A stretch of 8,125 nt of DNA from Cycloclasticus sp. Lineage in GTDB: Bacteria > Pseudomonadota > Gammaproteobacteria > Methylococcales > Cycloclasticaceae. Below, in pieces: positions 1-5,809 of this stretch; position 1 is the stretch's first letter; each line of letters opens with the position of its first letter. Below the pieces are notes generated by a model. It searched no databases and was not told the origin of the DNA. It saw only the letters and a list, made by a program, of their open reading frames with translations. The stretch lies in NCBI GenBank assembly GCA_019090295.1, contig JAHRWG010000250.1:1-8125 (forward strand). The letters run 5' to 3'. The position numbers and the translations under genes are program-made.

Positions 1-771
1 AAAGCGGAGGCTGATAAGCAAAAAAAAATAGCACTGGACAAAAAACGCAAAGAGAAAAAGCGTCTTGATCAGCTTAAAAAGAACCGTTTGGCTGAAGAAA
101 AAAAGCTAGCAGACCTTAAAAAGCAGCGATTACAAGAACAGAAAAAAGTAGCCCAAGCTAACGCCGAACAAGCGGCTAAAAAAGCGCGACTGAAGAAAGA
201 GGCTGTACTGGCTAAGAAAGAGGCAGCTCTGGCCGAGAAAAAGGCCTTGGCAAAAAAGCAGGCAGCGGTCAAAAAGAAAAAAGCCGAGGCCGAAAAGCGT
301 AAAAAAATAGCAGCAGATAAAAAACGAAAAGACCTTTTGGCTAAAGAGAAAGCAAAAAAGGATAAAGCGGCAAGAGACAAGGTGGCAAGAGCTAAAGCCC
401 TCAAGGAGCAACAGCTAAGAGAGCAGGCAATAAGAGCGCGCGCCATGCAACAACAGATGTTAGCAGAAGAGCAGGAGTTACAAGCGCAAGCGGCCGTTGC
501 CAGTTACAGTGATTTAATTAGGCAGAAGGTAGAGCGGAACTGGCGGCAACCCCCAGGAGATATTGCTGGGCTTGCTTGTCATGTGCGAGTGCGCTTAATT
601 CCTGGCGGTGAGGTTGTTGATGCGCAAGTAATACAATCGAGTGGTAATACTTTTTTTGACCATTCGGTTGAACTGGCGACACGAAAAGCATCGCCCTTGC
701 CCTTACCTAGCGACCCCAATATGTTTAAGTACTTTAGAACACTAGAATTTAACTTTAGGCCAGGAGGCTAA
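1..771 (+). CDS. tolA: TolA, C-terminal part (5' end outside window)
   Basis: TolA is the inner-membrane-anchored protein that spans the periplasm and links the TolQR proton motor to TolB and Pal. The frame is open from base 1, so the N-terminal membrane anchor and part of domain II are missing. About 165 visible codons are extremely rich in Lys, Ala and Glu with almost no Pro or Gly, as expected of the long helical domain II. From about base 502 the composition changes to a compact domain that resembles TolA domain III / TonB_C: it starts near SYSDLIRQKVERNW, continues with a RVRLIPGGEVVDAQVIQSSG strand segment, and ends EFNFRPGG. Only one Cys is visible in this domain, whereas E. coli TolA domain III, as I recall, has a disulfide pair. 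The TTG at 88 is only an internal Leu codon, not a start. The stop lies 6 bases before tolB. Confidence 0.95.
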   Translation, partial: KAEADKQKKIALDKKRKEKKRLDQLKKNRLAEEKKLADLKKQRLQEQKKVAQANAEQAAKKARLKKEAVLAKKEAALAEKKALAKKQAAVKKKKAEAEKRKKIAADKKRKDLLAKEKAKKDKAARDKVARAKALKEQQLREQAIRARAMQQQMLAEEQELQAQAAVASYSDLIRQKVERNWRQPPGDIAGLACHVRVRLIPGGEVVDAQVIQSSGNTFFDHSVELATRKASPLPLPSDPNMFKYFRTLEFNFRPGG

Positions 772-777
772 AACCAA

Positions 778-2082
778 ATGAACAAGGTCAATAAAATAGG
801 CTTATTGTTAAGCTTAATAATAAGCTCTTCAGCATGGGGTGGTGCGTTAAAAATTGAAATTACCCAAGGCGTTTCCTCTGCGCAACCAATAGCCGTTGTG
901 CCTTTTTCTAGCCAGCAAATAGTGGGAGGCGTAACGGTCGATATTGCACAAATTGTGAGTGATGATTTGGCGCGTAGTGGCCGCTTTAAGCCACTATCTC
1001 GCTTGGATATGTTGGCGAAACCCTCGTCAGCTGAGCAAGTGAACTTTCGTAATTGGCAGGCACTTGGTCAAGATAACCTATTGATAGGTAAGGTGCTGCC
1101 AGCGGCGAACGGCTACTTAACGGTGCAATTTCAGTTGTTTGACGTGTATAAGGGCGAGCAGTTAACCGGCTTTAGTATACCGACTAATGGCGCCAATCTT
1201 CGTGCAGTTGCACATAGAATAAGTGATTTGGTGTATGAAACGTTAACGGGGCAAAAAGGAGCCTTTAGTACGCGTATTGCCTATATTACGTCGACGCATG
1301 CAGCACAAGGAGAGGCTGAGTATAAAATCCAAGTCGCCGATGCTGATGGCTTTGGCGCAAAAACAATTGTAACGTCATCAGAACCGCTGATGTCACCGGC
1401 ATGGTCGCCACGTGGGGACAAGCTTTCATACGTGTCTTACGAGAGACGGCGCTCCTCTATTTATACGCAAACATTAAGGACGGGGCAGCGAGAAAAGCTA
1501 CGCTCCTTTAAGGGCATTAATGGCGCGCCATCGTGGTCGCCCGATGGAAGTCGGCTAGCACTAACCTTATCAAAGGATGGCAGTGCAGATATTTATATTT
1601 ATAATGTCATAACACGTTCTTTTCGCCGCTTAACCCGTAGTTATGCGATTGATACCGAGCCTGATTGGTCACCGGACGGTCGGCACATTATCTTTACCTC
1701 AGACCGGGGGGGCAAACCACAAATTTACCAGATCTCTGTTAACGGTGGGCAAGCGAAACGGTTAACGTTTGAAGGCGTGTATAATGCCCGTGCCAGCTAT
1801 TCCCCTGATGGTAAAGCGATAACGATGGTTCACCGAGTTAATGGGCAATACCGTATAGCAAGCTTAGAACTGAAAACAGGTTTTACTCATATCCTTAGCG
1901 ATGGGCACTTAGATGAATCGCCCAGTTATGCGCCAAATGGTAGTATGATTTTATATTCGACCAGTGATGGTTTGAAAACGATATTAGCTGCTGTATCATC
2001 TGATGGTAAGGTACGGCAGAAACTTCGTCTCCATGGAGGAGATGTGAGGGAGCCAGCATGGTCACCGTTTAAAGCTAAGTAA
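778..2082 (+). CDS. tolB: TolB, periplasmic beta-propeller of the Tol-Pal system
   Basis: TolB is a soluble periplasmic protein that binds Pal and is released from it by energised TolA, so freeing Pal to move to the division site. The 434 residues match the usual length (about 430). A signal peptide is clear: basic start (MNKVNK), hydrophobic core to about residue 18, and likely cleavage near residue 22-23 (AWGGA). Residues about 24-165 form the N-terminal alpha/beta domain that contacts TolA. Residues about 205-430 carry the beta-propeller, seen as repeated blade motifs: AWSPRG (208-213), SWSPDG (252-257), DWSPDG (296-301), SYSPDG (340-345), SYAPNG (383-388) and AWSP (427-430). The motifs fall about 43-44 residues apart. 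The start is supported by a CAGGAGG ribosome binding site at 761-767, which overlaps the end of tolA. The gene is undisturbed. Confidence 0.98.
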   Translation: MNKVNKIGLLLSLIISSSAWGGALKIEITQGVSSAQPIAVVPFSSQQIVGGVTVDIAQIVSDDLARSGRFKPLSRLDMLAKPSSAEQVNFRNWQALGQDNLLIGKVLPAANGYLTVQFQLFDVYKGEQLTGFSIPTNGANLRAVAHRISDLVYETLTGQKGAFSTRIAYITSTHAAQGEAEYKIQVADADGFGAKTIVTSSEPLMSPAWSPRGDKLSYVSYERRRSSIYTQTLRTGQREKLRSFKGINGAPSWSPDGSRLALTLSKDGSADIYIYNVITRSFRRLTRSYAIDTEPDWSPDGRHIIFTSDRGGKPQIYQISVNGGQAKRLTFEGVYNARASYSPDGKAITMVHRVNGQYRIASLELKTGFTHILSDGHLDESPSYAPNGSMILYSTSDGLKTILAAVSSDGKVRQKLRLHGGDVREPAWSPFKAK

Positions 2083-2149
2083 GTATCGCTTAGTTACTTT
2101 TACCTAACTTATGCCCCGTGGGTGTAAACAACATTAAAGGATATTAATA

Positions 2150-2683
2150 ATGAAAACATATCAAAAATTACTAGCAAGTCTTTGTCTGTCATCTGCTTTA
2201 GCAGGTTGTAGTTTGTTAGGAGGCGATGAGCAAGTAAACGCTGGCGCAGGCACTGAGGGTGTTAACGGAAGTGCAAGTACAAGTACCACAGGCCTGGCCG
2301 ATGGTAGCAGTTTTGAAGGACACGCATTGGACAACCCCGCCAGCCCACTATCAACAAAAGTTATCTACTTTGCTTTTGATAGCAGTGCCGTTGCGCCAGA
2401 ATATGAAGCAGTGTTGGCTGCACATAGTGCGTATTTAGCTGCAAATTCTGGGGTGTCTATTTTTGTTGAAGGCCATGCCGATGAACGTGGCACACGTGAA
2501 TACAACGTAGCCTTGAGTGAAAAACGTGCAAAAACAGTACAAAACTTACTGTCATTACAAGGAGCTGGTTCGAATCAAACCGAAGCAGTTGCACTGGGTG
2601 AAGAGAAACCTGTTGTACTTGGGCATGATGAAGCGTCATGGCGTTTAAACCGCCGTGTTGAATTAATTTACCCAGCACACTAA
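2150..2683 (+). CDS. pal: Pal, peptidoglycan-associated outer membrane lipoprotein
   Basis: Pal is a lipoprotein of the outer membrane inner leaflet that binds peptidoglycan stem peptides and so ties the outer membrane to the wall. A lipoprotein signal ends in the lipobox LAGC (17-20), so Cys20 would be the lipidated residue. Ser21 follows rather than Asp, which favours outer membrane sorting. Residues about 21-68 are a flexible Gly/Ser/Thr-rich linker. Residues about 70-175 form an OmpA-C-like domain, with EGHADERGTREYN (107-119), the following LSEKRA helix, and WRLNRRVE (164-171). The Asp and Arg in these motifs are the family's diaminopimelate-binding signature. The ATG at 2150 has a ribosome binding site at about 2136-2141 (AAAGGA). 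The 67-base gap after tolB shows only a weak promoter-like pair. The stop codon overlaps the cpoB start (TAATG). Confidence 0.98.
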   Translation: MKTYQKLLASLCLSSALAGCSLLGGDEQVNAGAGTEGVNGSASTSTTGLADGSSFEGHALDNPASPLSTKVIYFAFDSSAVAPEYEAVLAAHSAYLAANSGVSIFVEGHADERGTREYNVALSEKRAKTVQNLLSLQGAGSNQTEAVALGEEKPVVLGHDEASWRLNRRVELIYPAH

Positions 2684-3444
2684 TGGTTAAAGTGAATATC
2701 GGGCCGTTCGCTGCCCTTATGTTGCTTAGTGGGGCTGCTTCGGCAGCCCTACCGCCAGTTATTAATGCCGGTGCTCAACCCGTTATGACATCATCCGCTC
2801 TAATGGGTTTATATAACCGGTTGGAACAGTTACAAGGTGATGTGCAGCAAATGCGCGGGCAGCTTGAAGAGCAAACGCACCTCATCGAAAGCTTAAAAAA
2901 GCGTCAACGTGATTTATACCTAGATACCGATAGACGTATTCAGCAGTTAGAAACAAAAGGTACTCAAGGGTTACAGCAGGGTCTAAATATAGGTGAGCCT
3001 GCACTTAAGGCAACGCCTTCATCAGCGGTAAAAGCTGCCCCAACGCTTGTGTCATCAACTGAAGATAAAGAAGCTTACGATAAGGCTTATGCCGCGTTAA
3101 GAGCTGGGAAGTACTCACAGGCGATTACTGATTTCTCCGCATTTGTATTAGCGTATCCCAAAAGCCTGTACTTGGCGAATGCCTACTATTGGCAAGCTGA
3201 GGCAAGTTATGTGAACAGTGATTTTAAACGCGCACTCAATGATTTTAATAAAGTGCTCACACAATTTCCTGCCCACTCTAAGGCTAAAGATGCCTTGTTG
3301 AAAATTGGTTTTATCCAGTATGAAAATAAGCAGTGGTCACAAGCTCGTAATACCTTGCAAACAGTGGCAACGAAATACCCAGGCACGACGGTGGCTAGTT
3401 TTGCGAACAAAAGGCTCGAACGTATGCGTCAAGAGCAGCACTAA
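2683..3444 (+). CDS. cpoB: CpoB (YbgF), periplasmic Tol-associated TPR protein
   Basis: In E. coli, CpoB binds TolA and the PBP1B-LpoB synthase complex and couples septal peptidoglycan synthesis to outer membrane constriction. The 253-residue product has a signal peptide with probable cleavage at ASA|A (after residue 21). Residues about 40-90 form a heptad-rich coiled coil (YNRLEQLQGDVQQMRGQLEE and onward), as in the family's trimerisation domain. A low-complexity linker runs from 92 to 126. Residues about 128-250 hold three TPR-like repeats, recognisable by AYDKAYAALRAGKYSQAI, AYYWQAEASYVNSDFKRAL and GFIQYENKQWSQARNTL, each followed by an aromatic-Pro turn (AYPKS, QFPAHS, KYPGT). The ATG lies inside TAATG with the pal stop, so translation is probably coupled, and no separate strong ribosome binding site is needed. 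Its own stop is again part of a TAATG. Confidence 0.96.
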   Translation: MVKVNIGPFAALMLLSGAASAALPPVINAGAQPVMTSSALMGLYNRLEQLQGDVQQMRGQLEEQTHLIESLKKRQRDLYLDTDRRIQQLETKGTQGLQQGLNIGEPALKATPSSAVKAAPTLVSSTEDKEAYDKAYAALRAGKYSQAITDFSAFVLAYPKSLYLANAYYWQAEASYVNSDFKRALNDFNKVLTQFPAHSKAKDALLKIGFIQYENKQWSQARNTLQTVATKYPGTTVASFANKRLERMRQEQH

Positions 3445-3460
3445 TGGTGCTTAGCTAATG
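3442..3460 (+). promoter_or_regulatory. Chained TAATG junctions with a 4-codon mini-ORF between cpoB and queE
   Basis: The cpoB stop TAA (3442-3444) shares its last A with an ATG (3444-3446). That ATG opens ATG-GTG-CTT-AGC-TAA, encoding MVLS. The TAA of this mini-ORF (3456-3458) shares its last A with the queE ATG (3458-3460). No good Shine-Dalgarno sequence precedes queE. The layout would let a ribosome ending cpoB reinitiate either directly on the mini-ORF or, by short scanning, on queE. The positions are read directly; the functional meaning is inference and could be chance. Confidence 0.4.
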
Positions 3461-4105
3461 ACAAAAACAAGTTTACGAATTACCGAAATATTTTACTCGC
3501 TACAGGGTGAAGGTAAAACAATGGGCTTGCCCACAACTTTTATCCGCTTAACAGGTTGCCCTTTACGCTGCGGTTATTGCGACACTGAATATGCCTTTCA
3601 TGGTGGGCAAGAGCAGGACATTAGCGACATCATTGCCGAGGTTGAAAGGATTGGTGCACGCTATATTAATGTTACCGGTGGTGAGCCACTGTCGCAAAAG
3701 CGGGTGCATGACCTAATGCGTCAACTGTGTGACTTAGGGTACCAGGTCTCCCTAGAAACCAGTGGGGCCTTAGATGTTTCGGCTGTCGACTCACGAGTTG
3801 TTAAAGTGCTAGATGTTAAAACACCCGGCTCAGGTGAGCAGAGCAAAAACAAATCAGGCAATTACGTGCTTTTAAATAAAGCGGACCAAGTAAAGTATGT
3901 TATTTGTGACAAGGCTGATTTTAACTGGTCGACAGAACATATGCAGCAATATCAATTACATGAAAAGTGCGAGGTGCTATTTTCCCCCGTGCAAGGCCAG
4001 CTGGCCGCAAAAGACCTGGCGGACTGGGTATTGCAAGAGAAGCTGCCCGTTCGTTTCCAAATACAACTTCATAAGTACTTATGGGGCGATCAGCCCGGTA
4101 AGTAG
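3458..4105 (+). CDS. queE: QueE, 7-carboxy-7-deazaguanine synthase (radical SAM)
   Basis: QueE converts 6-carboxytetrahydropterin into 7-carboxy-7-deazaguanine, a radical S-adenosylmethionine reaction in the route to preQ0 and queuosine. The 215-residue product carries the Cys triad in CPLRCGYC (C34, C38, C41) that holds the 4Fe-4S cluster. Other family motifs are LQGEG (15-19), the SAM-contacting TGGEP (73-77), LETSG (99-103), LDVKTPGSG (118-126), FSPVQG (175-180) and the C-terminal QLHKYLWG (203-210). The Cys triad is spaced CxxxCxxC, as in this family. The segment after the third Cys is short, without the insertion I recall in the E. coli enzyme. The start follows cpoB by 13 bases. queC lies 19 bases downstream, so the pathway enzymes are cotranscribed, most likely from the tol-pal promoter. 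I saw no preQ1 riboswitch. Confidence 0.97.
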   Translation: MTKTSLRITEIFYSLQGEGKTMGLPTTFIRLTGCPLRCGYCDTEYAFHGGQEQDISDIIAEVERIGARYINVTGGEPLSQKRVHDLMRQLCDLGYQVSLETSGALDVSAVDSRVVKVLDVKTPGSGEQSKNKSGNYVLLNKADQVKYVICDKADFNWSTEHMQQYQLHEKCEVLFSPVQGQLAAKDLADWVLQEKLPVRFQIQLHKYLWGDQPGK

Positions 4106-4124
4106 TTCAAAACATAGTTAACGC

Positions 4125-4802
4125 ATGACGAAAAAAAAAGCAGTAGTATTAGTATCTGGTGGCTTAGACTCAGCCACCGTATTGGCCATAGCGAAAGAAC
4201 AAGGGTATGAGTGTTATGCACTTAGTTTTGATTACGGCCAGCGGCATACCTCAGAATTAGATGCAGCCGGTAAACTGGCCAACATTTATCATGTCGTCGA
4301 ACATAAAATAATCAAGCTTGGGATGGGCGAATTTGGTGGCTCAGCACTCACCGATGAGCATATAGATGTTCCAACGGAGCAAGCCAGCGGTATCCCCGTG
4401 ACATATGTGCCAGCAAGAAATACCGTATTTTTATCCATTGCCTTAGGTTGGGCGGAAGTACTTGGGGCTTGGGATATCTTTATTGGCGTCAATGCCGTGG
4501 ATTATTCAGGCTACCCAGATTGTCGCCCTGAGTTTATTAAAGCCTTTGAGAATTTAGCAAACTTGGCAACTAAAGCCGGTGTTGAAGAAGGCGGCTTTAA
4601 AATCCATACCCCCTTAATTGATCTTAGCAAGGCGCAAATCATACAAAAAGGCAGCTTAATGAATGTGGACTACAGTCAAACGGTCTCATGTTATCAAGCA
4701 GATGCTAAAGGGCAAGCTTGTGGCGAATGTGAGTCTTGTCGCTTGAGAAAACAGGGCTTCGATAAAGCAAAACTGAAAGACCCAACGCATTATCAAACTT
4801 AG
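4125..4802 (+). CDS. queC: QueC, 7-cyano-7-deazaguanine (preQ0) synthase
   Basis: QueC uses ATP and ammonia to turn 7-carboxy-7-deazaguanine, the QueE product, into preQ0, the precursor of queuosine in tRNAs with GUN anticodons. The 225 residues are the usual length. The adenylation P-loop SGGLDS is at 11-16, followed by SFDYGQRH (34-41). YVPARNT (94-100) and [17 protein letters not shown] (121-137) are family signatures. Four Cys near the C-terminus (C189, C199, C202, C205, in SCY...CGECESC) form the zinc site. Enzymes that complete queuosine synthesis from preQ0 (QueF, Tgt, QueA, QueG) are not in the window. No clear Shine-Dalgarno is seen before the ATG at 4125, which suggests translation coupled to queE. 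It is the last protein gene of the operon. Confidence 0.97.
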   Translation: MTKKKAVVLVSGGLDSATVLAIAKEQGYECYALSFDYGQRHTSELDAAGKLANIYHVVEHKIIKLGMGEFGGSALTDEHIDVPTEQASGIPVTYVPARNTVFLSIALGWAEVLGAWDIFIGVNAVDYSGYPDCRPEFIKAFENLANLATKAGVEEGGFKIHTPLIDLSKAQIIQKGSLMNVDYSQTVSCYQADAKGQACGECESCRLRKQGFDKAKLKDPTHYQT

Positions 4803-4818
4803 ATGGGTATTTACCTAT

Positions 4819-4846
4819 AAAAAAGCTTAATTAAGCTTGCCTTTTT
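4819..4846 (+). terminator. Possible weak terminator after queC
   Basis: A perfect 16-base palindrome (AAGCTTAATTAAGCTT, 4823-4838) is preceded by a run of A and followed, after GCC, by TTTTT (4842-4846). It could form an AT-rich hairpin and a weak intrinsic terminator for the tol-pal-que operon. It overlaps the -35 region of the tRNA promoter. The stem is low in GC and the T run is offset, so read-through into tRNA-Lys is equally possible. Confidence 0.35.
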
Positions 4847-4864
4847 AGATAAATCGGGTATTAT
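4837..4864 (+). promoter_or_regulatory. Probable sigma70 promoter of tRNA-Lys
   Basis: TTGCCT (4837-4842) and TATTAT (4859-4864) are separated by 16 bases and match the -35 and -10 consensus at 4 and 5 of 6 positions. Transcription would start near 4871, leaving a leader of about 9 bases before the tRNA. The GC-containing stretch after the -10 box (TCACGCC) resembles the GC-rich discriminator of stable RNA promoters under stringent control; that reading is inference. Confidence 0.6.
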
Positions 4865-4879
4865 TCACGCCTTCTTGGA

Positions 4880-4955
4880 GGGTCGTTAGCTCAGCCGGTA
4901 GAGCACCGCACTTTTAATGCGATGGTCGCGCGTTCGAATCGCGCACGACCCACCA
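4880..4955 (+). tRNA. tRNA-Lys (anticodon UUU)
   Basis: A complete 76-base tRNA with encoded CCA (4953-4955). The acceptor stem GGGTCGT pairs fully with ACGACCC and the discriminator base is A. The D stem GCTC/GAGC pairs fully, and the T arm GCGCG-TTCGAAT-CGCGC has a perfect stem. The anticodon loop CTTTTAA places UUU at 4913-4915, which specifies Lys. The anticodon stem CCGCA/TGCGA has four good pairs but a C-A mismatch at its outer pair (27-43). E. coli tRNA-Lys, as I recall, has a G-U wobble there, so a weak closing pair may be normal. A strong terminator follows 11 bases downstream, so this is a single-gene transcript or the end of the operon. Confidence 0.97.
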
Positions 4956-4966
4956 TCTATACAAGT

Positions 4967-4994
4967 AAAACCAGCTTACTCAGCTGGTTTTTTT
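4967..4994 (+). terminator. Intrinsic terminator of tRNA-Lys
   Basis: Stem ACCAGCT (4970-4976) pairs with AGCTGGT (4982-4988) around the loop TACTC. A run of seven T (4988-4994) follows, and A bases precede the stem, so the hairpin can extend. This is a standard rho-independent terminator just after the tRNA. Confidence 0.9.
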
Positions 4995-5440
4995 GTGCCT
5001 GTGAGAAACCGCTGGGGTACTTCTTGTCGGCTATCAAAAAAACTAGAAAGCGCTTGGCTCTAATGTTGAAGAAAGACAGGGCTAGGCCAGTTATAGGAAG
5101 GTTTTTTATATCTACCGAGGTAAAGACAAAAGCTGCGTAAGTGGCTTTATGCCTAAAGAGCTAAAGGAGCGAGGGTTCTTATGTGACAAGTTTGTCTTTT
5201 GCTTAGATTTAAGGGAGACACTACAACCGCGACCATGCTTAAAGGAGCGATAAAGGCATGGGTGATGATAAATGCCAGTAGAAAGTGAGTAAGAAATCTT
5301 GGGATTGGGCGTATTCAGCTGGTGGTTGATAAGTGGTTGCTGGGGCAAAAAGGGTTGAATATATAATCGCCCAAGATAATTAATAACCCAGCATTGCCGC
5401 ATTAATAAAATCTTTAAAACGATAGGTATATGAGATTAAA
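4995..5440. other. Gene-free segment, possible decayed or repeated element
   Basis: I recognise no gene in this stretch between the tRNA terminator and the hip region. Frame 1 of the plus strand is open from 5086 to a stop at 5251 and reads protein-like (GKDKSCVSGFMPKELKERGF and onward), but it has no credible start or ribosome binding site. Frame 3 reads from about 5187 to 5366 with one TGA (5286-5288) in the middle, and the part after the stop includes GIGRIQLVVDKWLLGQKG. Short repeats are present. AAAGGAGCGA occurs twice (5163-5172 and 5241-5250). AAAGACAAA (5122-5130) is inverted at 5191-5199, ATCTTGGG (5296-5303) at 5370-5377, and TGCTGGG (5338-5344) at 5387-5393. A consensus -10 box TATAAT sits at 5362-5367 without a convincing -35. 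A dispersed repeat or a pseudogene remnant is my guess, unverified. Confidence 0.4.
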
Positions 5441-5460
5441 TATTCCCGATAGGGAGTATT
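5441..5460. promoter_or_regulatory. Putative HipB operator 1
   Basis: An imperfect palindrome with core CCCGATAGGG (5445-5454) in the AT-rich setting TATT...TATT. Its core lies exactly 50 bases upstream of that of operator 2 and just upstream of the candidate hipB -35 box. HipB antitoxins of the HTH_3 type bind inverted repeats upstream of their own gene, as in E. coli, where the repeat is TATCC-N8-GGATA. Assignment to HipB here is inference from position and repetition. Confidence 0.6.
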
Positions 5461-5464
5461 ATTA

Positions 5465-5493
5465 TTGTATTTGACCAGTTTGTTATGTATATT
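5465..5493 (+). promoter_or_regulatory. Candidate hipBA promoter
   Basis: TTGTAT (5465-5470) and TATATT (5488-5493) are spaced 17 bases apart. The -10 box matches at 5 of 6 positions but the -35 at only 3. Transcription would begin near 5500, inside operator 2, so a bound repressor would block it. A better -35 match, TTGACC (5471-5476), has no -10 at a suitable distance. Confidence 0.4.
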
Positions 5494-5510
5494 TCCCGAA
5501 CGGGCATATT
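5490..5510. promoter_or_regulatory. Putative HipB operator 2
   Basis: The core CCCGAACGGG (5495-5504) has two perfect 4-base half sites around AA. It lies immediately after the candidate -10 box of hipBA, where a bound HipB dimer would block transcription start. It is the best palindrome of the three and lies 50 bases from each of the others. Confidence 0.65.
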
Positions 5511-5533
5511 TATTAGCAAGGGTCTTATCAAAA

Positions 5534-5809
5534 ATGAAAACATTACCGAACGGGAAAATATTAAACACGCAAACATTGGGTAATGTCGTGCGACAGCAAC
5601 GGAAACAACAAGGGGCAACGCAAGTTGAATTTGCGTCGTTATGTGGAGTGGGTGTGCGGTTTATTTCTGATTTGGAAAATGGTAAAGCAACGATTGAACT
5701 GGGTAAAGTTTTACAAGTACTTAATAGCTTAGGCTTGGAAATGGCTATTCAGCCACGAGGTTGGACACACTCAGGCACCGCCATTGATGCGTCAGGTGGG
5801 CCATCATGA
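5534..5809 (+). CDS. hipB: HipB, HTH antitoxin and autorepressor
   Basis: HipB neutralises the HipA kinase and represses the hipBA operon. I place the start at ATG 5534, giving 91 residues, close to E. coli HipB (88). AAGGG (5518-5522) precedes it by 11 bases. The frame is open further up to a TTG at 5465, but that start has no ribosome binding site and would place operator 2 and the candidate promoter inside the gene. Residues about 15-69 form an HTH_3 (Xre-type) domain: LGNVVRQQRKQQGATQVEFA, then LCGVGVRFISDLENGKA and LGKVLQVLNSLGL. The tail (70-91) is short and Gly/Ser-rich; in E. coli the HipB C-terminus contacts HipA. Codons 4-7 (LPNG) are written by operator 3. The stop overlaps the hipA start (ATGA), which suggests coupled translation. 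Confidence 0.92.
   Translation: MKTLPNGKILNTQTLGNVVRQQRKQQGATQVEFASLCGVGVRFISDLENGKATIELGKVLQVLNSLGLEMAIQPRGWTHSGTAIDASGGPS
5541..5561. promoter_or_regulatory. Putative HipB operator 3, inside hipB
   Basis: The core ACCGAACGGG (5545-5554) differs from operator 2 by one base and continues into GGGAAAATAT. It lies within hipB codons 4-7, about 50 bases downstream of the expected transcription start. As an operator within coding sequence it could act by roadblock or by looping with the upstream sites; that role is inference. Confidence 0.55.

Noticed and set aside
69..446. Two long minus-strand ORFs across tolA
   Set aside because: They are antisense shadows of the Lys/Ala-rich helical domain. 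Their Phe, Ala, Ser and Leu runs are complements of the AAA/GCN codons.
3575..3640. E. coli-type QueE insertion linked to division inhibition
   Set aside because: The segment after the Cys triad is short and goes straight into the next helix, so I see no such insertion.
4106..4124. preQ1 riboswitch before queE or queC
   Set aside because: The gaps before queE (13 bases) and queC (19 bases) are too short, and no stem-loop with the A-rich tail typical of preQ1-I is present.
4930..4955. Repeated tRNA-Lys 3' end as an attachment site
   Set aside because: I looked for a second copy of the T-arm and acceptor sequence downstream in the window and found none.
4922..5140. Plus-strand ORF of 72 codons starting inside tRNA-Lys
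   Set aside because: It starts within the tRNA, passes through the terminator hairpin and has no ribosome binding site.
5112..5402. Minus-strand ORF of 96 codons in the gene-free segment
   Set aside because: Its composition (many Ser, Pro, His and Leu) resembles a non-coding translation, no ribosome binding site or domain is seen, and the plus strand reads at least as protein-like. It stays only as part of the unexplained segment.
5465..5533. TTG start at 5465 giving a 114-residue HipB
   Set aside because: It has no Shine-Dalgarno and would include the candidate promoter and operator 2. The ATG at 5534 gives the usual HipB length.
5445..5554. CRISPR array
   Set aside because: The 50-bp regularity of the three palindromes suggested one, but the repeated unit is only about 10-20 bases, degenerate and palindromic, and one copy is in coding sequence.
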